Below, piece by piece: positions 53,875 to 64,000 of a DNA stretch of 64,000 nt (its first letter is position 1; the number at the start of each line of letters is the position of its first letter). Source of the DNA: UBA2137 sp963740205 (GTDB lineage Bacteria > Pseudomonadota > Alphaproteobacteria > Micavibrionales > Micavibrionaceae); contig CAVUDD010000002.1 of NCBI GenBank assembly GCA_963740205.1, positions 620,001 to 684,000 on the forward strand, in the 5' to 3' direction. Below the pieces are notes generated by a model. It was not told the origin of the DNA. It searched no databases and saw nothing but the letters and a program-made list of their open reading frames with translations. The translations under genes and the position numbers were made by a program.

Positions 53875-55035
53875 TTAAAGTGACCGAGTTATAATTTTTC
53901 TCATAGGGGTCTCTATATTTTCCCGTGACACATGCGAAACTGGCTCGGCAACGGCAAACCATGATAGAGGAACATCAATCCCAAAGCTTTCTTCCAAATC
54001 TTTACAAAAACGAACATTGGCCTGACAGACTTGCTTTCTGAAAAAGTCAACCTGGTCTGACGAAAGTTTAAAACTTTTTTCTAAATTCATGAATATTGCT
54101 GGAAGCCTTCCAACGGTGTCATCAATTTCTACAACGAGACCATCAAACATAAGATCCCTCGTCGTAGACACATCAACTACTTCATTTGCGTAATCAACTA
54201 CTGGTAGTACCGGAACACTCGTGCCTTCGAACATAATCTTTGATTTTTCCGTATCATCGGCACAGGAAAAGCAGGTTGAAATTGCAGCAATTTCACCAGA
54301 ATCAAATAAATTGGCTTTATCCATTTCATCTATAAGCCAATTCAGCATCTTCGCATGACGAACATTGTCTTCAATTAAAACAATAGGTGTTCTTCCAGTG
54401 GGTGATTGAGCGGACAAAGCCTCTAATTTTAACCTGATTGACTCAAGTTGGTTATCCATACGTTCATATCCAGGTCTAGGGACATACCCAAAATGCTTAT
54501 TTCCGCATATAGAAAAGAGTCTGGAAAATGCAATCTGTTCTAAATTGTCGGCTCCAGTTGTAATCATATCATCCAATGAAATTAGAATAGCAGGGACTTC
54601 ACTACCATAAGAGTCATTAACGTATTGCTCGGCTTTTTCGATAGCTTGTTGAGCAAGAACTTGCGAATTATAAAAATGCACATGCGTATGCTGATCACGA
54701 TCAGAAACCAAACCGTATTTCGTATAATCTACTGACTCTGCCAAAGCACTTAAAACAGTATGCCCCCATTTTTGGTAGGCCTTGCTGATATTTCTATCTA
54801 TATATTCAGAAATAAACGTCCCATCTTGGTCGGACTGCTGCGCCCCTATAGAAAAAAGGCCCGAAAGGCCCTTTTGTTCAACAACATGTTTCAAAAGATT
54901 ATTTTTAAGTGCTCTTGTTGCATGATGAGCATCTGTGCGTATAGCTAGAATAAGTCCACATTCTTCAGAAACACTATCAGATATATTCGTATCTATAGCA
55001 CATTCTCTAAAAGTAACTTTTGTCAAAGGTATCAC
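53875..55035 (-). CDS. Protein of unknown function, 386 residues
   Basis: A soluble protein without signal peptide or membrane segment; no family is recognised. The middle region has two hydrophobic strands followed by acidic residues, PAILISLDDMITTGAD and TPIVLIEDNVRHAKML, which loosely resemble the phosphoribosyltransferase loop of the VxLVDDxxxTG type, but the match is too weak to name it. A third acidic strand LVVEIDDTVGRLP follows. It has several cysteines, including a CFSC pair. It lies 62 bases upstream of the nucleoside hydrolase gene and 142 after ppa, on the same strand. The neighbourhood suggests nucleotide metabolism (inference). Confidence 0.7.
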   Translation of the reverse strand: MIPLTKVTFRECAIDTNISDSVSEECGLILAIRTDAHHATRALKNNLLKHVVEQKGLSGLFSIGAQQSDQDGTFISEYIDRNISKAYQKWGHTVLSALAESVDYTKYGLVSDRDQHTHVHFYNSQVLAQQAIEKAEQYVNDSYGSEVPAILISLDDMITTGADNLEQIAFSRLFSICGNKHFGYVPRPGYERMDNQLESIRLKLEALSAQSPTGRTPIVLIEDNVRHAKMLNWLIDEMDKANLFDSGEIAAISTCFSCADDTEKSKIMFEGTSVPVLPVVDYANEVVDVSTTRDLMFDGLVVEIDDTVGRLPAIFMNLEKSFKLSSDQVDFFRKQVCQANVRFCKDLEESFGIDVPLSWFAVAEPVSHVSRENIETPMRKIITRSL

Positions 55036-55177
55036 CTAATTTTCAAACTGCTTATTAAAGCATTTTTAGTTACAAACAATAAATTTATGTAAAAAAATTT
55101 ATCCAGTAACTTTTACTTTAGTCGACATCCAAATGCAACTATTTCTGACTGCGATGTAAGGCTTTTCCCTGAATTAT

Positions 55178-55708
55178 TTATTTCGTGTTTGCCTTATCGA
55201 TACCTTGCAAAATAAGGGCTTTTGCCTCTTCTGCATTGCCCCAACGCACAGTTTTTGACCATTTTCCCTTTTCCAGATCCTTATAATGCGTAAAGAAATG
55301 TTGCACTTGATCCTTCATAATTGGACGGACATCACTGATGTCTTGAATATTATCGTGATAAGGATGCAGGCTTTCAACAGGAACAGCCAGAATTTTTTCA
55401 TCCATTCCACTCTCATCTTCCATTATGAGGACACCCACGGGACGAGAGCGCATTACGGCGCCCGGCATCACAGGTGTACGGCCAAGTACAAGCACATCAA
55501 CCGGGTCACCATCATCGGACAGCGTATGGGGAATAAAGCCATAATTACCAGGATAATACATGGCAGTATGCAAGAAGCGGTCAACAAACATTAAGCCTGT
55601 ATCTTTATCCATTTCATATTTTACGGGCTCGCCACCAATGGGATTTTCAATGATAACATTGACATCATTGGGCACATCCAAGCCGATAGGAAGTTTAGTA
55701 AGTGTCAT
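55178..55708 (-). CDS. ppa: Ppa, inorganic pyrophosphatase
   Basis: Family I soluble pyrophosphatase, 176 residues, which pulls biosynthetic reactions forward by hydrolysing PPi. The metal-binding motif DGDPVDVLVL and YPGNYGFIPHT, together with KYEMDKDTG at the N-terminus, are intact. It overlaps the stop of the upstream small gene by ATGA. Confidence 0.97.
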   Translation of the reverse strand: MTLTKLPIGLDVPNDVNVIIENPIGGEPVKYEMDKDTGLMFVDRFLHTAMYYPGNYGFIPHTLSDDGDPVDVLVLGRTPVMPGAVMRSRPVGVLIMEDESGMDEKILAVPVESLHPYHDNIQDISDVRPIMKDQVQHFFTHYKDLEKGKWSKTVRWGNAEEAKALILQGIDKANTK

Positions 55709-56029
55709 ATTAATTTATACGCTTTCCAAGTTTTGAAATTTTTTGACCGCCGTTTTATATCCTGATAAATAGGCGTTGTATATCTATCTTCTTCTTCAGG
55801 GTAATCAAGGAGTTTTTCTTCTATTGAATCCCGAAAATCGCTTGCAAGATTTGATTTAAAATTATTGGGTAACACAGCAGCAACATCGTTAAATATTCCG
55901 AGTAATATTCCAGTCTGCTGTGGGGGAACTTCATCTAAGTTATGCAAAGTAATGTCAGGATGATAGTTTTTTGCAAAGTATCTGCCTGTTTCTTGCCTCC
56001 ATAGGCTTATGAATTCTATCTCTGCTCAT
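55705..56029 (-). CDS. Small protein of unknown function upstream of ppa (possible frameshift)
   Basis: The uninterrupted frame from TTG 55947 encodes 80 residues (HNLDEVPPQQTGILL ... KTWKAYKLI). The same frame stays open upstream to 56032 without a start codon, and an ATG at 56029 in another frame has an AAGGGATAG ribosome-binding site. Deleting one base near 56018 joins them into a 107-residue protein beginning MSRIEFISLWRQETGRYF. I consider this the likely true product. The function is unknown; it is translationally coupled to ppa by ATGA. Confidence 0.6.
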
Positions 56030-56090
56030 GATGTTGACCTATCCCTTTCCGTATAGCCGTCTGATACCTGACCTCCATCAAAAACGCAAT

Positions 56091-56117
56091 AAAAAATCCG
56101 CGAAAAACGCGGATTTT
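56091..56117 (-). terminator. Intrinsic terminator of the cold-shock gene
   Basis: Stem AAAATCCGCG/CGCGGATTTT (56093-56102 and 56108-56117) with a 5-base loop, followed on the minus strand by a T-rich run, 27 bases after the csp stop. Confidence 0.8.
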
Positions 56118-56143
56118 AAAAATCTTAAAGTTAGAAAGTCTTC

Positions 56144-56356
56144 TTAGTCTTCTACAATCACAATATTTGCAGCAGCCATTTTGCCGCGGTTGTCTTGTAG
56201 GTCGTACTGGACTTTCTGGCCTTCATTCAGGGAACGTAGTCCGGCAGCTTCGACTGCTGAAATATGTACGAAATCATCTTGATCACCACCCTCAGGTGTG
56301 ATGAAGCCGAAGCCTTTTGTTGTGTTAAACCATTTTACTGTGCCTGTTTTGGCCAT
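56144..56356 (-). CDS. CspA-family cold-shock protein
   Basis: A 70-residue OB-fold RNA chaperone. The RNP1 motif KGFGFITP and RNP2-like DDFVHISA are present, with the family's GTVKWFNTTKG start. It has a strong AAGGAGATA ribosome-binding site and its own terminator, so it is probably monocistronic. The paralog identity within the family cannot be told. Confidence 0.95.
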   Translation of the reverse strand: MAKTGTVKWFNTTKGFGFITPEGGDQDDFVHISAVEAAGLRSLNEGQKVQYDLQDNRGKMAAANIVIVED

Positions 56357-56534
56357 TTGAGTATCTCCTTAGTCTCGGTAATAAATAAAACATCTTATTC
56401 ACGTTTCATTTCCAGACCCGCGTCAAAGACCCTTAAAGCTTATAAATGAAACATATCCGATTGCAATGAAATTTTTGTTTTTTCCGCCCCAAAAGGCTAT
56501 GGTAAACGTGAGTTAGATATAGAAGGACTTATTT

Positions 56535-56927
56535 ATGACATTCAAATCTTTGAAAACTATTCTCTTATTATCCGCGATTGGCGTGGTTACAGCTTGTGCA
56601 CCTCAGGAAGTTGTTTATGAGTTCCCATCTTCATCAAATAACCTTTATTTCTGTGACCAGTCACGTCAAATGACGGCGACAATTGGTCCTAATGCTCAGG
56701 CAGCTATTGTGCTTTATGACAGCCGTAATCATCGCCTTCCTAGACTTCCTTCAGAGACCGAGATCTATTCTGATGGCACATGGACATTACTGTTTAATGA
56801 ACTCGGTATTGCAGCCCTTGAATATGAGGGCGTTCCTGTACTTACAGGTTGTTCAACTGAGGCACCTAACCGTCCAGAGCGTAGCGTTGTAAGAAAATTT
56901 TCAGCGGAGCTTACGATTAAGGTTTAA
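56535..56927 (+). CDS. MliC-like lipoprotein, putative lysozyme inhibitor
   Basis: A 130-residue lipoprotein with a signal peptide and lipobox VVTAC (Cys21). The mature domain resembles the MliC family of c-type lysozyme inhibitors: NLYFCDQSRQMTATI, a central HRLPRLPSETEIYSDGTWTLLF (shown here as HRLPRLPSETE and IYSDGTWTLLF), and a C-terminal cysteine in PVLTGC that could pair with the first cysteine. The MliC fold contains the SGxxY loop, here ETEIYSDG. Inhibition of lysozyme is inferred. It faces apt, overlapping by 4 bases. Confidence 0.72.
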   Translation: MTFKSLKTILLLSAIGVVTACAPQEVVYEFPSSSNNLYFCDQSRQMTATIGPNAQAAIVLYDSRNHRLPRLPSETEIYSDGTWTLLFNELGIAALEYEGVPVLTGCSTEAPNRPERSVVRKFSAELTIKV

Positions 56928-57463
56928 ATCAGGTTTAGATCAGCATCGTAAGATAACACAGCTTTTGCGCTAACCTTTTGAACGCGTGGAACGGCTGTTA
57001 AATCCATAGCCACAATTGTATCAAGACAAATATAACCCGCTTCTTTCAGTATAGATTGTGCAGCGATTAATGTTCCGCCTGTGGCGAGCAGATCATCAAC
57101 GAGTATGACACCCCCCTCACCGTAAGCCATTTCAATGGCATCGTTGCCGTACTCCAAGCCATATTCTTTACGGATAAGGTTAGGATTAGGGAGTTTTCCT
57201 GCTTTGCGAATAAGTTTAATACCTTTATTGGTGCGCAATGCCATTGCTGTGGCAAAGATAAACCCACGAGCATCAAGACCAACGAAATAGTCTGTTTCAT
57301 TGAGTGTTGTTGTATCGATTTTTTGGATCATCAAATCTATAAGAGCACTAAACAATTTGTTATCTGCCAGAACCGGCTGGATATCCAGAAAAGTAACATG
57401 CTGTTGCCCCTTATAATTGGGAAAGCGAGGAATAGCCTTATCGATATCGAGCATTGAGGTCAT
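56924..57463 (-). CDS. apt: Apt, adenine phosphoribosyltransferase
   Basis: Apt salvages adenine to AMP with PRPP. The 179-residue protein has the PRPP-binding motif VILVDDLLATGGT, the GLDARGFIF segment and RKAGKLP flexible loop typical of adenine enzymes. It is downstream of the rRNA operon's terminator and on the same strand, so it probably has its own promoter in the 30 bases between, or is read through. Confidence 0.95.
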   Translation of the reverse strand: MTSMLDIDKAIPRFPNYKGQQHVTFLDIQPVLADNKLFSALIDLMIQKIDTTTLNETDYFVGLDARGFIFATAMALRTNKGIKLIRKAGKLPNPNLIRKEYGLEYGNDAIEMAYGEGGVILVDDLLATGGTLIAAQSILKEAGYICLDTIVAMDLTAVPRVQKVSAKAVLSYDADLNLI

Positions 57464-57493
57464 AGAAGCATCTTAATCTATATTGAGAATAAA

Positions 57494-57518
57494 AAAACCC
57501 GCTACAAGAGCGGGTTTT
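57494..57518 (-). terminator. Intrinsic terminator of the rRNA operon
   Basis: Stem AAAACCCGCT/AGCGGGTTTT with a 5-base loop, followed on the minus strand by a T run, about 55 bases beyond the 5S 3' end. Confidence 0.85.
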
Positions 57519-57572
57519 AAAATTCTTTTATCGTTCATAAGTATAAGACATGTTTCCAGACGATCTTTGAAG

Positions 57573-57688
57573 ACCTGGCAGCGACCTACTCTCCCGCGCC
57601 TTAAGACGAAGTACCATCGGCGCTAAGGTTTTTCACTGTCCTGTTCGGTATGGGAAGGAGTGTTTCACCCTTGCTATAACCACCAGGT
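57573..57688 (-). rRNA. rrf: 5S ribosomal RNA
   Basis: About 116 nt. The terminal helix is formed by ACCTGG at one end and CCAGGT at the other. On the minus strand the conserved GAACACTCC-type and CCCATACCGAACAGGA segments are visible (5S consensus CCGAAC). It follows 23S by about 120 bases. Confidence 0.93.
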
Positions 57689-57811
57689 CATCAAAAACCG
57701 CCTGAGAAACCAACAAATGTATTATTTACGCATAATCTATCAACTTATGCTGCTTGAACAAATTCTAAGATACCGCTAGCGAGCGGGTTTACCGCTGCGC
57801 GCGACATGATA

Positions 57812-60563
<2,752 letters not shown>

Positions 60564-60857
60564 AAATCACGCGCAGGGATAAATCCGCTAACACGTAATT
60601 CTTAGTTTCTGTTCTCAGCATAAATTGATTATGTCAGACGGTTTTAATGTTTCAAATAAATTCAAAACATAAAAACCTATATTTTGTTGGATGAACTAAT
60701 ATTCAGCAAATCAAAGAAAGATTCGCATCCTATTTGTTCATTAATCTCATACTTATTCACGATGTATAAAAGAACCGATTAGAGGAAAATTTCCTCTTTA
60801 AAATCCCTACAAAGTAGAAATTCAAAAGAAAAAACAAACCAAAGATTTGAAGGGAGA

Positions 60858-60933
60858 TGGTGGACCCAATCGGGATCGAACCGACGACCTCCTGAATGCA
60901 AATCAGGCGCTCTCCCAGCTGAGCTATGGGCCC
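60858..60933 (-). tRNA. tRNA-Ala (anticodon TGC)
   Basis: A 76-nt cloverleaf read on the minus strand: GGGCCCATAGCTCAGC start, anticodon loop TTTGCAT, T loop GGTTCGATC and an encoded CCA end. It lies in the 16S-23S spacer, as usual in this class. Confidence 0.97.
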
Positions 60934-60956
60934 TTACCAAACCATTTAAAAGTGAA

Positions 60957-61033
<77 letters not shown>

Positions 61034-61168
61034 TCACCGTTCCGACCAAAAGGCCTGGAATTAGCTAAGCCCAGATGGCCATTCAAACCTTAAAGAATTC
61101 TGGTTCTTAATCATATATAGAGAGGAAAGAGAGGCGAAGACAGCAGAGTGAACTGATGCACCAGATAC

Positions 61169-62660
<1,492 letters not shown>

Positions 62661-62679
62661 GATTCCATCTCAAATCACT

Positions 62680-62948
62680 TATTGGTTTTAAAAAAATTGA
62701 AAGCATCCTTAAGACACTTCCAATTATCAATAAATGATAGAGAAGTGTTTAGGACCTGCTTTGCGTCACGTAACTAAAAAAGTTTCGCTAAACAAGCAGG
62801 TTATTTCGTGTATCCAATACAACGACTCACCTGCTGCCTGCGTCTCTTTTTCCTCATCTAACGATGTTCAAGAACCGAACGGCAAAAAGTCTTGCCGTAA
62901 AAAAAGTTGGGCTAAACCCAACTCTCATAATTTTTGAGATTGGCCAGA
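62680..62948 (-). promoter_or_regulatory. rRNA leader with two hairpins and a boxA-like site
   Basis: In the direction of transcription: hairpin AGTTGGG/CCCAACT (62905-62923) followed by a T7 tract; a second hairpin ACGGCAA/TTGCCGT (62879-62898); a boxA-like GGTTCTTGAACA (62865-62876, 9 of 12 matches to E. coli boxA); and a third stem CACTTC/GAAGTG around 62720-62750 that could be a 16S processing stem. No coding gene is seen in this ~400-base stretch. Confidence 0.5.
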
Positions 62949-62977
62949 CATTAACAGAAAAAATCTATCGCCGTCAA
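62949..62977 (-). promoter_or_regulatory. Candidate rRNA operon promoter
   Basis: On the minus strand TTGACG (62972-62977), a 17-base spacer and TTAATG (62949-62954). It is the best -35 like element upstream of 16S. The -10 is imperfect, so the call is tentative. Confidence 0.4.
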
Positions 62978-63060
62978 CGGCTTTTCTCAATTTTTCTTCG
63001 CGATTTGAACCAAGGTTCGTCGCGTCGAGGTGGGATATATATCTATATGCCCCACACATG

Positions 63061-63807
63061 TCAAACATCTTTTTCGCTTTTTTTGAACTTTTTTTGTTTT
63101 TGTCCTAAAACGTTCGCGCTTAACCATTTTGATATGTGCTCTAGCCAGTATTCCCTCCGTTTGGAATCTATGAGTTCCCTATTATTAAATTCCAACCCAA
63201 AAGCCTCAATTCCAAAAGGAACACTGTGTATACTAATTGCTCCAGGGGATATTGTTCGAAGGTTATAGGGCTTATTGTCTCCAATATTCTCAACTTTATT
63301 AGATTCAAAGTATTCCAACATATTTTGAACTAACTTTGTTTTAACTGGATATAACACTCCTAGCCTTACGTTATTACTGTCCTCACCCTCAAAACTATGA
63401 ATAGATAAATGAAGTTTAACATGACCCTTTACACAAGCTCTTATCGCTTGATGATAGGGCACGTAAAAACTTTCCAGTCGCCTATCCCTTTCATCGTCCG
63501 TCAGATTTTTATTAGCGTTTAAAGTCTTTCCATCAATTGTCGATCTTGGAATTATCGCCTCATCGCCAGGCACTCTATTTAAGTCCACCAGTACGCGGCT
63601 ATATTTACCCATTACCACACAACATCGATATCTATCTGCCAAAGACAAAGCAAAATTCTTAGCGCCCAAATCATAGGCATAGTGCTTGTTTTGCCAACCA
63701 TCTTTCAACTGATTAGCTTTTTCGCCTGCAGGCCATTCATTTCCTGCGTGCTCAACACTTACCAATAGTGGTGATTCAGAATTTGGATTAATTATGGTGT
63801 AAGTCAT
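63061..63807 (-). CDS. N-formylglutamate amidohydrolase-like protein
   Basis: A 248-residue protein of the FGase family, which includes HutG-type deformylases and many members of unknown substrate. The conserved SVEHAGNEWP metal motif, AYDLGAK, the SRVLVDLNR arginine-rich segment and HLSIHSF are seen. The C-terminus is lysine-rich. No histidine degradation genes are in the window. The predicted zinc hydrolase activity is secure only at the family level. Confidence 0.83.
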   Translation of the reverse strand: MTYTIINPNSESPLLVSVEHAGNEWPAGEKANQLKDGWQNKHYAYDLGAKNFALSLADRYRCCVVMGKYSRVLVDLNRVPGDEAIIPRSTIDGKTLNANKNLTDDERDRRLESFYVPYHQAIRACVKGHVKLHLSIHSFEGEDSNNVRLGVLYPVKTKLVQNMLEYFESNKVENIGDNKPYNLRTISPGAISIHSVPFGIEAFGLEFNNRELIDSKRREYWLEHISKWLSANVLGQKQKKFKKSEKDV

Positions 63808-63825
63808 AATTTTTCAGGAATTTGA

Positions 63826-64000
63826 TCACTCATAAAATAACTGAACGAGGCTTTCTTCAGTCACATCATTTAACGCCATCTCAAAGGCGTCAACGATAGC
63901 CCTTACCGAGTTGCTCTGCGCACGAACAACACGTTCCACAACAATCTTGTCCGCAACCACTTCATTTTGGCGGTTATACAGCGTGAAAACAATCGACACA
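63826..64000 (-). CDS. C-terminal end of a probable ABC-transport auxiliary lipoprotein (partial)
   Basis: The frame enters from beyond the window and ends at TGA 63826-63828, 18 bases before the FGase-like start, so the two may be one operon. About 57 residues are visible: a strand (FTLYNRQNEVVADKIVVE) and a C-terminal helix (SVRAIVDAFEMALNDV). This pattern matches the end of the ABC_trans_aux (PqiC/MlaE-associated) lipoprotein family. The call is tentative because the lipobox and main body are outside. Confidence 0.5.
   Translation of the reverse strand, partial: VSIVFTLYNRQNEVVADKIVVERVVRAQSNSVRAIVDAFEMALNDVTEESLVQLFYE

Noticed and set aside
60564..60857. Possible extra tRNA or gene in the 23S-tRNA-Ala spacer
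   Set aside because: No cloverleaf or coding frame is seen; only AT-rich spacer with likely processing stems.

Overview
The window is a chromosomal segment from an alphaproteobacterium with low to moderate GC. The evidence is a PleD/DivK pair, an EipB (DUF1849) envelope protein, HdaA in place of Hda, a DUF2066 / AI-2E permease / hdaA run divergent from purM-purN, a plsY-dprA-topA-rnr-rpmG-pleD-divK order, and a 16S-tRNA-Ile-tRNA-Ala-23S-5S rRNA operon. Genus and family cannot be fixed from the sequence alone. No insertion sequence, prophage, integron or CRISPR array was seen; gene density is high and many neighbours overlap by ATGA.

Layout. 1-8.7 kb (minus strand) is the division and cell wall cluster mraZ-rsmH-ftsL-ftsI-murE-murF-mraY-ftsW, with a periodic MraZ-box-like repeat upstream of mraZ and no murD between mraY and ftsW. 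8.9-12.7 kb holds a 59-residue ORF, a UMF1-type transporter, an AmiD-like amidase, two unknown genes, RNase P RNA and an ErpA-type Fe-S carrier. 12.8-21.7 kb (plus) holds dgt, a SPOR protein, nagZ, a prepilin peptidase, pyrB, plsY, dprA and topA. 21.7-24.6 kb (minus) encodes an RTX-tailed animal-type haem peroxidase followed, stop-to-start, by a protein with two PGDYG-like repeats. 24.8-29.9 kb has rnr, a second divergent RNB-family exonuclease and rpmG. 29.9-33.5 kb holds pleD, divK, eipB and a degenerate GGDEF protein. 33.6-37.2 kb has aspS and rnd. 37.2-43.8 kb is a sugar or amino-sugar island (GDPD-like, MBL hydrolase, ROK kinase, NagB-like, AGE epimerase, GH13). 43.8-52.3 kb has sixA, hdaA, an AI-2E permease, DUF2066, purM, purN with a membrane tail, and a large hybrid kinase. 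52.3-57.5 kb is rich in nucleotide and phosphate metabolism (ndk, nucleoside hydrolase, ppa, apt) plus a cold-shock protein and an MliC-like lipoprotein. 57.5-62.7 kb is the rRNA operon on the minus strand. The end carries an N-formylglutamate amidohydrolase-like gene and the tail of a probable transporter auxiliary lipoprotein.

How the genes work together. Peptidoglycan is the recurring theme: precursor synthesis and septal synthesis (mur/fts), recycling (NagZ, AmiD-like amidase), septal peptidoglycan binding (SPOR), envelope integrity (EipB), lysozyme defence (MliC-like), and possibly amino-sugar salvage (AGE, ROK kinase, NagB-like). Cell-cycle control is represented by PleD, DivK and HdaA, and purine synthesis and salvage by PurM, PurN, Apt, nucleoside hydrolase and Ndk.

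Four genes (mraY, ftsI, the second RNB exonuclease and a small ORF upstream of ppa) read as complete proteins only if one extra base is removed from each. The shared direction, in two normally essential genes, points to sequence or assembly errors rather than four real pseudogenes, but this needs checking in reads.
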